The notes: generated by a model not told the origin, from the sequence alone. A stretch of DNA of 64,000 nucleotides from Oxyruncus cristatus (GCA_013399855.1 VXAY01005956.1:3336994-3400993); one strand, 5' to 3'. Positions 50,221-62,798 are shown, counted from the first letter of the stretch. Numbers and translations: made by a program.

Positions 50221-50700
50221 AAAGGTCAGTTAAACATGCTAAAATATCATTATTAAACAATATAATAATTTAGATGACAAGCACAACAGACAGCTTTCAA
50301 GATTCCCTGCAAGGAAACCAGCAGGCTTTGCTGTGCTATCTAGGGAAACAAATACATACAAATCACTAATAATAGTAAAGCAGAGTCATTGACTAATTCA
50401 AAAGATATAGTTGCTTTCCTTCCTACAGAGATTAAAATTGTACAACAAAAATAAGATAGTAACAGGCTAATTCCATCATCATCATTATTATTAGCCTGTA
50501 GTTTATGTAAATGTTAACAAGGGTTGTCAAGGCAGTTCGATTATAAAGCATATGCAGCAGACAGATTGGTTCAGTTTAGCATCTGAATTTACATTTTAGC
50601 TAAAGAGAACAGTTTAAATATGAATTTCATTTGAATTAAAATATACAAAAGGATTTTCATAAAATGGCCTTGTTCCCTGTAGATCTATGTAGTTGCTTTA
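50221..50700. promoter_or_regulatory. AT-rich CNE-like stretch with inverted repeats
   Basis: AT-rich and CpG-poor. It contains ATTATTA-n7-TAATAAT (50249-50269) and the 10-bp inverted repeat at 50462-50499, plus TTAACAAGGG and ATTACA-type motifs. Non-repetitive, with no coding signal. Confidence 0.25.
50462..50499. other. 10-bp inverted repeat around a CAT/TAT triplet loop
   Basis: ACAGGCTAAT (50462-50471) and ATTAGCCTGT (50490-50499) are perfect reverse complements. The 18-base loop is made of CAT and TAT triplets. Each arm carries a TAAT core, so a spaced pair of inverted homeodomain sites is one reading; a hairpin is another. Confidence 0.6.
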
Positions 50701-50728
50701 GCAGATTTCTTTCTAAAAAAGACATGAG

Positions 50729-51280
50729 ATGGATGATATGAGAGCAAATGAGCCTGGCAGAGTAAACCTCAGATACTTTCACTTAATGTCTGCTTTGACC
50801 AGGGCCCTGGACAGGCTCTGCCACGTCTTGCTGTGTGAAGATCCCAGTGCTCCCAGCCTTGTCCCTCCATGGGGCAAAGCTGCACAGGAGGCAGGGGCTG
50901 CCTGGTCCTCCAAACCCTCAGCTGAAGGGACTCACCATGGGATGGCACCAATGGACAAACCAGCCTCATGCAAGAGACCACCAGCCCTGGCTGAAAACAA
51001 CTCCCGGTGTACACTGGCACAAGCAAAGAGGGGTTTCAGTGCTCTGGATGGTGCCAGTGTTGGCACAGAGCTTCTGTTAGGGCAGATCCGTGGTCAGACC
51101 AGCTGGAATTGGGCTCTGCTCTGGTTTTTGGCTTGTGGAGAACCTGCTCTTTGCAAAGACTGGAGGGGCACAAAGACAGGGAAGAGATGGCACAAGACCC
51201 TGGCCATTGGGGAGAGCACCATCAAGGGCCCCTGGGAGGGTTGGTATGGCATGGCAGGACCCTTTGGAAACAACCCATAG
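50729..51280 (+). other. 183-codon open frame, probably not a gene
   Basis: This is the longest ATG-initiated frame in the window. Its start context GAGATGG has a purine at -3 and G at +4. The predicted product has no signal peptide, membrane segment or motif I recognise; it is rich in Gly, Ala and Trp toward its C-terminus. The same GC-rich block is also open in other plus-strand frames (50835-51080, 51007-51288, 51090-51461) and on the minus strand (51026-50769), which argues for composition. It starts at the exact edge of the GC-rich block. Confidence 0.12.
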
Positions 51281-51281
51281 C

Positions 51282-51293
51282 CCACTAGGGGCC
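51282..51293 (+). promoter_or_regulatory. CTCF-core-like motif
   Basis: CCACTAGGGGCC matches the CTCF core CCASYAGRKGGC at 11 of 12 positions. It stands at the right edge of the GC-rich block. With one mismatch and no flanking motif check, the call is weak. Confidence 0.2.
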
Positions 51294-53030
51294 CTAATAT
51301 ATACTACTTTTGAAGGTTTTGACTTAATCCCAATAACTCTAAAACTTGATATATTGTCTGCTTTTTTCAGGCCCTGTGAAGCAGTGCCAATATCCTCTAG
51401 GTTGTTTTTTTTTCCCCATTTCTGTAGAAATCAGAACATCTTCTATTTCTATAAAGTCTAGACACAATTTTCACAATGTAAGCTCTAATTAGACACCAAT
51501 ATTGTTGTTTCCAGAATAGACATCTGTTGTCAACAAAGCAACACTGTGCATCTGGAACAATTCAATATATTATTTGAATAGGATTTTAGTTTTAGATAAA
51601 TACAAACTTAAGTTCAGTTGTACAGATATAGAAAATACGTGTGCTTCAGGCAAATAGGAATTCTGAAATGTTTTGTCATTTCACTTGAACAGCCTCAGAA
51701 TAATATTGGCATTACTTCCATACACAAAGCACGGAGCAGAATGCAATGGAAAGGTAAGCTGTGAAAATAGACAGATTACCTCAAAATAAAATCAGTTACC
51801 TCAGCACTGCTGATTATGATGTCATGGAAAAACATAATTCAGTCAGCCAGAAGAAAAGATTGATTGGAAAGGAAATAACCAATTAACTGTGGCAACAATC
51901 AAAATGGAAGCATCTAAAAAACTGCAAAGGATTTTCATGATGCTTTAGGAAATCAACAGACTGTTCAAGCTGTGCCTCGGGACATGCCATATCCATGGGC
52001 ACCAAACCCTGCAGCCTGGTGCCAGCCCTTAGGCGGCTCATGCAGCAAAGGTCTCAAATACCTTTATTTCTGCTGCTACACTGCGTCTGTGCCGCTCTCC
52101 TTGGTGACCAGGGGTGTAGACAGGATCACTGGCTGAGGTCCATCCAGTGCCTGTGAATGGATGCGAAAACACCCAACTAGAAATTCCGAATAGAAAGCGG
52201 GAAGCCGACTGCTCTGCAGCAGCACAACGCTACACTCGTGTGCTATTGCTGTTGCGCTGAAGTTTCTTATTTCCATAAGGTGGCTGCAGCTTTTTTCCTG
52301 CCACTCACTGCAAGCCTTCATAGCGTGGATGACATCACAGTGTTAAATCTTTTTTCTTACTCTAACCGCATAAAGGAATAAAATTGAGATTATGTATGCT
52401 GGCACACACACACCGTGCATCTACGGGTCATAAAAGCAACAAATCCAATATATTGCAGTCACCATTTTGCCAGGGAAAAATGAAACACATCATCACTTCC
52501 ATAAAAAACAAACCCACTAACTCTTGAAAGTCAGTGTTGTATTTATATAAAAAGCGATCTAAATATTAATCTTCACAGGCAGCATCAATTTGAGAAAAAG
52601 CAGAAGAATTTTAAATCCTATGCTACTCATAGATACTTAGCAGTAGTTTAAAATTATTCTGCGTGTTTGCTGAAGGCTTTTACACAATTGCAAAAGAAGT
52701 GTTGCAGTACAATTCCCTGTTGTGAATGAAACCATACCTTTCGCAGAGTTGCCCCACTCCAATTATTTCCTTGTTTGACTGACTTTTTAACAACAGGAAT
52801 AAGGCAGAAAAATGCAAATAAATGAGAAATGTCCCACTGTGCATTTTAGAGATAAGAAGGGGAAAGTGATCTTTAACAAGAACTGTGACCTATTGCAGAG
52901 CAAAGATCACTCCCACATGAAAGGCCAGAGGGGAACTGTGAGTGTATCATGGGCATGGAGACCCAGGCAAGTGAGAACTAAATTCAACTGAAAGCAGCAG
53001 CACAGAGAAATCAAGATCAACAGATAGATG
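51294..53030. other. Non-coding, mostly AT-rich
   Basis: A TATA-like TATATAAAAAG lies at 52544-52554 without other promoter evidence. A (CA)5 run is near 52403-52412. About 51480-51930 is AT-rich and CNE-like. No exon or known repeat is recognised. Confidence 0.5.
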
Positions 53031-53038
53031 GGGGACGG

Positions 53039-53111
53039 AGAAAACAACCAAACAAACAAACCAGGAGGAGGAAAACAAACTACCAACCAAACAACCAAAA
53101 AAAAAAAAAAA
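53039..53111. repeat. CAAA/CCAA-rich tract ending in A15
   Basis: Imperfect AACC, CAAA and CCAA units end in an A15 run at 53097-53111. This is low complexity; no upstream retroposon body is recognised. Confidence 0.8.
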
Positions 53112-55960
53112 TCCACAGAGAGCACACAGGATAATAGGAAAGACTGGGAAAATATGATTTAGGAGGGCACCAGAAGCATGGAGAAACCCTTCTTAGGGTA
53201 AGGAAGTCTGTGTGCCATGCATAAGACTCCCCTGTCACTGAAGTCTGGATATGGTTTTATGGAGACACCTACAGTGATTTATAGCATATAATCAGGTGAG
53301 AAAGAAGAACACAGCTGACAAGCACCAAGTCACCAAACTCTAGGTGCTGATCTGGAAATCCATAACCTAAACACATCACTCTCCACTCAGCCAGGACAGT
53401 TCAGTGGTGACCACTCAAGGAACTATCCAGACTACAAGTGCACATTGTAAGAGTAGAAGAGAGACTCTGAATTTCAGCTTGGCTTTCCTCCACAGTGCAA
53501 AGTTTCCCTATGACAACAGATGCTTGCTAAGATTATTGTTTATTTAGTTGCACTAATCTTCTCCCTGAAATTTGCATTTACATTTTTATTTGTGGAACGA
53601 GGATGAAGAAAAACATCTTTAAGAATAGAAAAAAAAAAATTAAATTCAGGGAGTTTACTATCATGGTCTATTAAAAGAGACACAGCTATCTCAATAGCAA
53701 AGCAAGAAGAAGGCCTAAGGGAGGCACTTCAGCATTTGAATTTTCAGGCTCAGTCTCCATTTGCAGGAGCTTGCTTTGGAAAAGCTTTTGGAAGAAAAAA
53801 CTAAAAAGAGACATAAAGGAAGGTTTTCTCATTAGCAATTCCTGCTGAGGCTGCATAAACCATAGATTTATAATGGCAATGTTTTCTGCTTTCACAGATA
53901 TGACAAATATATAGCTTGTAATTACAAAAATGAGATATAACTAATGACACAGTTGAGTTTTAGATAATGAGACAGTATCTTGGAAAGCATAATTAGAGGA
54001 TCAAGGGTGAATTTAAGGCCATTTCAGTGCCACCGCTTTTCTAACGGCTCCCAGATTTTCATTTGTTAGTATAATAAAAGCGTTCAAGTTAAGACCCAGT
54101 AAAAATTCAAGTAACTGTTCAGGTTGCTTCGGGTCTCTGAAAATCCCACTCCACTGCACTGACTAAGGAAGGATGGTGCAGTGGCAGTAAAAGAAGTGGA
54201 GTGTAGTAGAAAGCACAGCACCTGCCAAGGCGGAGAAACAGGGCAAACCCAAGGGAAAACAGGGAGGTGAGACCTGCAACACAGCACTACCAAAATCTAC
54301 TGCATTTTCCAGCCCCACTGAGGTGTTACTGGCACACGAGTCAAAAGATGTTCAGCTGAGGACAGTGGGGAAATCACACCATATTCAACACTTAAAATAA
54401 CCATTGTGGTGCAAGCCCAAAATGCCCATTAATTAGTTGTACAAAAATAAGGGCAATGAAGAGCAACTCTTCGAAAACTTAGGGCAAGTCTGAGTTATGG
54501 CTGCTTTGTACAATAAAGAGAAACAACTGCAAACCAGAAACTGAGACTACAAAACATCTTTCCGGATGCCTTTATAAACTCAAAACTCACACTGATGCTC
54601 TGTTTTGGGGGAAATCCATCAGGACCACTTTAACTCTGCATTGCACCATTCCTACAAAGGCAGGTCTATTATTTCTCAAAAGCAGAATTTATTTTTCCTC
54701 TTGGCTGATGGGTGGGAAGACTGCACATGGCAATTTATCTTTGTCTATAGAAACACTTCCTGACACTGCTTCATGATGTGTCCTTTAAATGATGGTGCTT
54801 TCCCCTCTTCCATTATCTCTTTCGGCTGCACATAGTGCTGCTTCATGGGGCTCTCATCCTGCTGTTCTTATTCAGGCAAGACTCCAGCAATGCCTCTAGC
54901 ATTCCCATATGAGCATGCTCACTACCCACAGGAGACATTTGATTCCTTTATTATTGAAAAACTAAGAGGGAAACAATTTTCACTTTCCCACTTAACAGCA
55001 CTGCATTCAAACCCCACGAATATAAGTAAGTGTCTGCTTCAAAGTCCTTCCTCTTAGTTCTAGTCTTCCTCCACAGTTACTCTGGTATGGTGAAAGATTA
55101 TTTTATTAATTCTCCATATCAATGACATTTTTTTACTACAAGGAACTGGGCTAAACCATCACCTAAGTGACCCAGAGAGCCTTTTTACAAACCTAAAGCT
55201 CTCCAAGGCAAGGGCTCTCTCCATTCCTTGATGGCAAAATACTGAGCAAGGGTGACCTGCTGGGTGGAAAACAGATCTGAAACCAAACCTGTGTTTCAGA
55301 CAGAAGGAACCACCCCACCACAACACAGGGCAGAACCAGCCAGGACTGCTGTAACAGGCAGCCAGGGTTTTTTAGGTGTGTGAGTAGCAGTATCTGAGTG
55401 GTACTAATGATATGCAGTTAGCTATTCCCTCTTGGAGCATCCAGCCTGGTTCACTGCCAGTTTATTCCTTTTTGTCATTTTGCATTCTGCTTTCTCTCTC
55501 TCCATCTTACTCTGACCCACTTGAGCACATAGGCTGACTGAAATCAACTGGGACAAGTTTCAGGGACTGCAGCTTTGCTGCTTGTGCCAAGCTCCCCCTC
55601 CCTGAGTTCCTCTTTACAGTTTGGACAAATAGTTTCCAAAGAGTCAAACGGTTTTGTTTTTATAAACATTTGATAAAAGTTTAATTAACTGAGAAAAGGG
55701 ACAGGAGTGGGAGAATTATGAAAATGGAAACATTTTTTGTGAAGCACACTTAGGTCTGAAGAGCCTTATAAAAAGTCACTTCTTAGGAACAAGTTTTCTG
55801 CAGAACAGCTCCTTTGTGACCCATTGGGAAAGCACAGATCTAGCAAATACATCGCAGCCATTTTTGCATGCGGTTAATTTTCATGAATTTTCAAGCGACA
55901 ATGAATCCATAAGGGGCAGAAAGTAACCTCACCAAAATATCTAGATGGACGTTGGACCGA
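53112..55960. other. Non-coding, no recognisable element
   Basis: A FOX-type ATTGTTTATTT lies near 53535 and a POU octamer ATTTGCAT near 53570 in an AT-rich patch. Frames are short. No repeat family or exon is recognised. Confidence 0.5.
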
Positions 55961-56900
55961 TTATTTGCTATATTACTGACATTCGGATAAGTTTGCTGAA
56001 CAGCATGGAATGTATGCTGAAGGGAAACAAGGGAACAAGCTGTCTGCATTTTCCCTGCAGTTTGTCAATTTTATCACTTTGACCCCAACATAATCTACAC
56101 TAGTATCAGCATCAGCAGCAACTTTTGCAGTGTATCTCATTTTTTGCAGGACATCTTTTAAACACATGGAGAAGTAACTAAGAGTAACTGTAGAGTCCCA
56201 ACTATGACTCATTACCACTTCTAAAGATGTATTTTTTTGCATCAACAACAGTGATGTTGAACCTATAAAATAGATTAGTGTCTGGACGTGCTGATTAGCA
56301 TCCCAGTGTGAGTCCTTACACAAAAATAAGCAGTCCAGAGGAGCTGGAACATTTACAAAACTGGAGCAAACACTGTTTTGCTTATTCATATCTAACACAT
56401 TCAACCCATTCTAGGTGTCCCATTACACCATGTATCCATTTATTAGTCTAACAATCCATCTTTTACTGCTGCACAATATTCTTTGCCCACAATTAGCCAA
56501 CAGAGCCATTGTTGTCACTTTGCACTTGAAAGCATAATTTCTGAAGGACTGAACTAAATACTTCAGCTAAAATTCACATTCAACCACCTGCCACTTTTGC
56601 CATCCCTGATGCTAAACATGTCCTTTAATTCTTTCTTTTCAGTGTGTCAGTTGAGAGATCCTTCCCACAGACCACATGCACTTATTTCCAGTGCTCAGGC
56701 TTTTCTCTGTCATCATCTTCCCAGTTGCTACATGATTTAATTTCCTGTCCTACTCAGTCCATCCTACTACCTTTATTTCCTAAGAATCTCAAGCTCCTTA
56801 CAAACAGCTTCCTATTCTCTAAAGAGAACAGGAGACTTCTTTGACTCTTCTAGGAGCACATCCCACTACAGACTACCTGTGCTGACTTTGAGCATTTGTG
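55961..56900. other. Non-coding, minus-strand open stretch
   Basis: A 143-codon minus-strand frame (56404-55973) opens with TTG rather than ATG and has no recognised family. The composition is AT-rich, which makes the openness slightly unusual. A TTTCTTTTCAG acceptor-like tract lies at about 56631-56641 without a matching donor. Confidence 0.4.
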
Positions 56901-56994
56901 ATATATATATATACACATATAATACATATATTTATACATAAAATATATACACATCTATTAATATATACATATAGCACACATATATATATGCACA
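56901..56994. repeat. (TA)n/(CATA)n AT-rich microsatellite
   Basis: Interrupted TATA, ACATA and TATACA units over about 90 bases. It is a compound, decayed AT microsatellite. Confidence 0.9.
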
Positions 56995-57545
56995 TTAACC
57001 TGCCTACTTCCACAAAGGTGTCTACAGTCTCCCACAATTACTTCCAAAAGTTCTGAGATACCAAGTTGTTGAAGAATTCTCAAGAGTGGAATGACACAAG
57101 CCACAACTGTTACAGGAGACAGAGGAAGAGGCACTTTTGTATTTTAAATTGAAGTGAGCTGGCACACAGCACACCACAAGATCAGTATGTTTGGAGATGT
57201 GAAAGGCCACCCTGGAAATCAGAACGAGCACTGCAGAGCAGACGTGCCCGTGAGTCAGTGGAAAGGCAAACAGCTCCCTATCTGCATATGGGCGTCTCCA
57301 TAGTGAGGGATACCTGTTTCAGGGAGCCGGGAAAATACGTGTCTCCCTGAGACAAGATGTCACAACACAGTCAGAGCACAAGGGAAGGGCAGTTACGACA
57401 GCACAAGGAATGCTCCAAGACTTGCAGCCTACAGCAGCTGAGCTCCCAAAGTCCCTTCCTAAGAGGATTACAAGAGGTCTGCATCAAGTCTCACCTTCAC
57501 TGGGATTTGAGGAAAAACAATTCCCGTGTTCAGGAAGTGCACACT
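56995..57545. other. Non-coding, no recognisable element
   Basis: Mixed composition. A lone AP-1 heptamer TGAGTCA is near 57251. No known repeat or exon is recognised. Confidence 0.5.
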
Positions 57546-57599
57546 GATAGACATATAGACATAGACACACACACATATAGCACACTATAGACATAGATG
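57546..57599. repeat. AGACATA/CA-rich degenerate tandem tract
   Basis: Loose repetition of ATAGACATA units with a central (CA)5-6 run. It is an imperfect minisatellite-like tract. Confidence 0.7.
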
Positions 57600-60300
57600 T
57601 TTACTACATCCATGAAGGGAAGAGACCCAACTGGGCTACAGCATCTTCTGTCAGCAGTAATCCCCCAGTCCCTCCACAAAGGAAAAGGAAGTTGCAGCTT
57701 CTTAAGATTTTTTCAGGCTGGAGATGGGGAGCACCTCACACAATCTGGTAGTAGCTGTGGTCCATATCCTGATAACCAGCTCTTGCCCTGACACGCAAGG
57801 ATGAAACCCTCAGCAACGAGGAAGAACATCCTTAAAAATAGGAGTGGGTGCCTACAGCATGACAAACAGGGAAGCATTTCTTGAAATGCACTGCATTTGT
57901 TACATCCTAAACTTGCCAGAGGCACAACAAACTTCTCCACAGCTGGAGTCTTATGAGCCCCAAGGATGTCTCTGCTAGGAGCAGTAATTTAGCAGTACGG
58001 AGGTGTTGGGCAAATTCCAACAGTGTGCAGTCACCAGAATGGCAGAGACCAGAGAAAATGCAAGAGTAGGTAAGTAAATGAAGCACATAGCTTAGATCCA
58101 AGAATCAAGCCCAGACCTCCTCCAGTTTGATGAAAGGTTATTAACAAAGGACTCCTGCATTTCCATTCCAGCTGATACAATTTATTCCGAGTATTCTGAG
58201 AGCCACCTTTAATGACAACCCAGAGAACTGAGCTGTGGTGGGCTCTGGGGAATGCAGAGGTGGAGAAGGCTTCATTCCTTGTAATTCCCTGCTCCTAGGG
58301 TTTGGTTTTCTAGTCAGTAAACATTAGAACTAGGACAAAACTCAATTCAGTTACTGTCAGTAGGAATTAAGGACAGCTGAAAAACAGAAAGGAAAGGAAA
58401 AGGACCAAAAAAAATTACATTCTAAGAAAAATGTAATCCTGGCATCTAATACAATAAACTGAGCAAAAGTATGCAGAGCACCGGTGAACATACTGTCTCT
58501 ATAACTTTTTTTCATGCACTCACAGCGTAAATTTTGCTTCCCTGGTAGACTAGGACAATTTGAAAGAGAACTCAGCCAACAGTGACCAAGCCCCTTCATA
58601 AACACTCAGAACAACAGCCAGAACCCCAGTGCATGGCTTATGTGGAAGTGTAAGGACCATTAATGGGAATAAAGACAGAGGCAAAACTAGCCTTTTCAGT
58701 CTCATTCCATCAGCCACTGAACTGCTGCCCTGTCATAGGCACCAGCTACAGCAGGTGGTTGCCATCATTTCAGTTTGATTTGGGAACTAGTACCCTGCCA
58801 GAAACTCTCCACAGGGTTGACTTTGATGACTGGAATTAAAACAACAAAATAGCCCAACCACCTACAAAACCAAAACAGCTGTGACCAATCCTAAGGGTCA
58901 CAGTGGACTCCTTGTCAGCTCTTCTGGTCTCAACACAGTATATCCCTGACCAGAAAACTGGGAATAAACACACCTGCATACAGCTATGCGGGAAACAGGG
59001 GAACTGAGGAAACATCCGTGTGCTCCAGAGCCCCCCAAACCACACCCATTGCAGGTGACCCACTGGCTATCATGGGAACAGATGCTAAATCTTGTCCCAT
59101 CCTTCTCCCATGCACTGACCTGCTGTTCCAGCCCTCAGCTCAACCCAGCTGTGCCAACACAACTCACCAGAGCCACGCTGCAAATCAGGTATGAACCAAT
59201 GTGCAAATAACCACCAGTTTCCTCACCCCAGCAAAACCTGACTTTGAACCCCTCAGCAGCACCAGCAGGACGGTCACACCAATGCACCCCTCATCTGAGG
59301 AGTCGACACACCGTGGCACCTGGGGGAGCTTCTGCAAGGATTTGTGTGAGGTCTGAACTGGCTGGAAGATCATCGGTTATATTAAATTTAAGTACCTTTT
59401 AATTTTTTTCTTCAATTTTGATACAAGTATCTTTTCTTTTTTTTTTAAAAAACGTTGGGATATCAAAAACAACATATAGACTATCAGGTTTGGAAACCCA
59501 ATGAGCTCATGCTACAAAATCCATTTTCAGCTATGATGCATTGCTGGAATTGCCAAGGTTTCCTCTTCTGCCTTCCTCTGTCACACACACTGAGACTATT
59601 CATTCCCAACACAATCATTCAATTTTCACTTTTATTTTATTATACTCAGATATGATGCAACCGGTATTTAACAATGCATTTCCATTTTCAAGGGCAAATA
59701 TTTTTCTGTAATCCCAGCTATGTCATTATTCTCTTTCTATTACACATACTTTAAATGTCAAAATCCATCTTCTAGAACTAATCAAATACGAAACAAACCT
59801 AGCAGGAGAAAGCGAGCTAGAAAGGGGTATTCTAGATGAAATAAAACCTTATGTGTCCTTTCTTTAAAAGAGACCTTGCCTATTATTTAATTTGTTTTTC
59901 AGGGTTTGAAAAGATGCCCCAGGGACAACATATGGAAGACCAGGTTCACGCCTGTCACAACTCTGTTGAAATTATCCCCCGGTTTGAGGCAGCTCCAACA
60001 ACTGAAGGCTGAAGAAGAATTAACCTGCATGTTATAAAAGTGACAGGGAAAAAACATATCATCACCCTCTCTGATTTTAGCCTCGCTTTCACTCCCAGCA
60101 GGCCATTGGGGAAAGTAAAAGCACAAAAAAAAAAAAAAAAGTTAATGTAGCGAATGGCTATTTTATGGAAATGGAAGTGTCAATATAGGATGTTTAAGTG
60201 ATTGAGATTAAGCTTGAGAGTTACATTTCCATAAATCCCTTTCCTTATGCAGTTTTCCAGAGCTACTTTACTTTACTCTTCCAGTAGTGGTTTACTGGTT
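57600..60300. other. Non-coding, mixed composition
   Basis: Overlapping short frames only. T-rich low complexity lies at about 59405-59450 and an A16 run at 60125-60140. The A16 run has no AATAAA close upstream. No exon or RNA gene is recognised. Confidence 0.5.
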
Positions 60301-60305
60301 GTAGA

Positions 60306-60390
60306 GTTGGAGGTCTGTCACTAGGGGTGTCCCCAAGGTTCAGTACTCCAGCACTGCTCAACTTATTCATCAATGACTTGGATGAAGGAC
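60306..60390 (+). mobile_element. CR1 LINE fragment, reverse-transcriptase core
   Basis: The sequence GAGGTCTGTCACTAGGGGTG, then GTCCCC, through CAATGACTTGGATGAAGG follows the avian CR1 ORF2 core around the GVPQGSVLGP and FINDLDEG motifs. GVP is read at 60326-60334 and FINDLDEG at 60366-60389, in different frames. The interval is 5 bases shorter than the family spacing, so the copy is frameshifted and dead. Only about 85 bases are recognisable; both ends are lost or decayed. Confidence 0.8.
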
Positions 60391-60504
60391 AGATGCCTCC
60401 TTATTTCCTAAGTCAAAATTCATTACTTACTTCTCTTATTTTCTGCAATAATAACCTATGAAAATTCTCTTCACAACAGACTTTTATACACTGGAAAGTC
60501 ACAG

Positions 60505-60600
60505 AGCCCCATTTAGCCTAAAGAGAGCCAGTTCCCTTAGCCTGCCCTCACCAGTCACACATTCTGTATCTCTCATCCTTCCACCCTTTGAACACTTCCA
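60505..60600 (-). mobile_element. Possible decayed CR1 fragment, opposite strand
   Basis: The plus strand reads TTTAGCCTAAAGAGAGCCAG, then TTCCCTTAGCCTGCCCTCACC. This resembles the reverse complement of the CR1 3' region (AGGCTAAACA, CCAGTTCCCTCAGCC, TCTCCTCA...). The match is patchy and I cannot align it. It lies 115 bases from the plus-strand CR1 fragment but in the opposite orientation, so it would be a separate insertion or an inverted piece. Confidence 0.4.
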
Positions 60601-62600
60601 TGTGTCTGCAGATTTCCAAAAGGTGAAACATGTAATGTACAACACGAGGTAGTTTATTTACATCTTGCACTCCATTCAGGATGTCAATGGACCTGAAAGC
60701 AAAATGTTTTTCACTTTAGTTAGTAAAGCCCCTGCTTAGGGGAGACCCATGCTGGGCAGTCGATACAATTGCCATTGGCAGATTCCCCACTGTGTGGGCC
60801 GGCTGCCTTCACATCCCATTTTAATGCACACAAACTTTTTGTGACAGTTTAAGCCTTGTGCGCTCAACTAGAGATCTTTATAGATGTTCCCCTCAGGTAC
60901 AGTAAATGCTATTACATCACTGCACCCTCCTCCTCAATAAATTTTGAGATACTGGTTTGGAAGATCATCTACAGTACCACAAAAAGAAATATATGTATAT
61001 AAAAAAATTATTACAGAGCTCTGTTTATGAAAAGTTCTCCTCCTCTTCAACCTGCAAACACTAGTCCCAAATGCCCCTTTGCTACAGCTGTTCCTAAAGA
61101 CAGGCATATATTCCTCAACTGAAAGAAGTCAAGTAATTTTAAGCAAAAATGAAAAGGTGTTCCAAACTCCAGAGTTCCTAAATACAATGTCAGTAGATGA
61201 GCAAGACAAACAGCTTTATTTGCTTCCCAGGAGAAGGCGTTTTAATGGTGTGAAATCCTAACAGCAAATAGAGAGAGATCCAGGAGAAACAACTGTTTCC
61301 TTGTCATGTGACAATGTAAAGCTTCAGTTGGTGGTTTACGCACAAAATTTACACACACCCGCTATCCAAAGGAACTGGAAGCACCAGTAAAAAGCAGGCA
61401 TTCTGAGGATGGAGAAGGATGATCCTGTGTTACTTTAAAACCTGTTGAAGTTACTATATAGTTACAACACCAGGCAACTTCAGGGTGAAAAAAAAAATTA
61501 AAAAAATAAGTTGACATGCTAAGCAAATTGACAGCAGCAGTTTGCACATTTGGGAAGATCCCTTTTTACCTGAGATTTCAACAAGTGAATTTGGTGATTG
61601 GTTTTGGTTTTGTTTTTGGGTTTTTTTGGTGAAATATTTATGGAAAGATAATATTTTTTATTAGTCGTGGTCACCTGGTTTTCACAGCAGAAATTCCGCA
61701 TTCCGGAACTGTGTAATTCACTTGAGCATTTCTAAGGTTATGTTTGGCACTTAAAAGATATGCACAGATCCCAACACCCATACATGTACTGCAAAATCAC
61801 GGCTGCAAACATGGCAGGGACAAAGCAGAGGCAAAGGACAAGGCAAAGGAAGAAAGGAGCCAGCAAGGACTAGAAAAATAAGCAAGCTGAACATAATGTT
61901 GTTCAGGGCTACCTGTCCTCAGTCAGCACTAATTTAACTTCTCCTTCTAATCGTCTTCTCCCTCTTAAACCTGTACTTAAAATACGGTGAATGTTTTGCC
62001 ACCTTCAGAAAAAACACCGAAATTTCGGTGGAAATGGGACTGTCCTCCAAGTGAACTCAGTTTTTAGCCATCTCCTCTCTGAGCGCACAGGCTGTGTTTG
62101 GAAGAGGCCAGGTTTCTGCAGTGTGGTTTTGGAGCTTCTCAGGGACCCAGCCCTGCTCATGCTGCAGAGATTTAGGCTCCCTCATTGCTCACCAAAGGGT
62201 GAGACGCATGCTCAGTTATCAGTGCAAGGGAGGAAATGATAGAGAAACTGATGAGAGACTTGTTGATGAACATAAATTACAGAAAGGGCCCTTAATCTGC
62301 CAACTCTGTCTCTTAGAACAAGGCAAGGTAAAAGGTGGCATGTGGAGAAATATAATTACTTGCCTTCCAGCTGAAATAAATTATAAGCTCTTAAACTTAG
62401 CTGACAGTTCTGAGGCTGGCAGAGCAGCAAGTAAATGAAAGGTAGTTGCTCTGCAGGCTACATAGTTCCTAAATCTCATCTCGTTTTTTTCTACACTTCT
62501 CTAAGTTTCAAAAGGGACTAGAGGTTCTTCTTGAAAATAATGACCACATAAAGTGTAGGAAGCCCAGCAAGAAGAGTGTTCTGACACCGGTCCTGCATCT
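60601..62600. other. Non-coding, includes GT-rich tract
   Basis: A T/G-rich low-complexity tract (GGTTTTGG units) occupies about 61592-61632. Overlapping plus-strand frames at 61991-62438 resemble no known protein. No exon or RNA gene is recognised. Confidence 0.5.
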
Positions 62601-62682
62601 CTTTTTTCCCCCTCAGCCGAAGCATGTGATTTATAATTTTGGAAGACGAGTGAATGGAAATGCTCTTCCTTCCCTGCACCAT

Positions 62683-62798
62683 TGAGTCATCACCCAGACA
62701 CCACAGTTGACTCAGTCATGCACGGAACAGAGGCGGCTCAGCACCCTCAGCCTTATCCATAGGCAGTGGGGAGGGATCTCTAAATCGAGGCTGACTCA
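62683..62798. promoter_or_regulatory. Cluster of three perfect AP-1 sites
   Basis: TGAGTCA at 62683-62689, TGACTCA at 62708-62714 and TGACTCA at 62792-62798 are perfect AP-1 heptamers. The second extends to TGACTCAGTCA, and the third lies in GCTGACTCAGAGC, close to a MAF recognition element. The heptamer is expected about once in 8 kb by chance. Activity is inferred from the clustering. Confidence 0.4.

Noticed and set aside
52544..52554. TATATAAAAAG as a promoter TATA box
   Set aside because: Same reason: isolated motif in AT-rich sequence with no downstream gene.
55973..56404. 143-codon minus-strand open frame in AT-rich DNA
   Set aside because: It opens with TTG and I recognise no domain. 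No splice sites bracket it. Kept only as a note in the block description.
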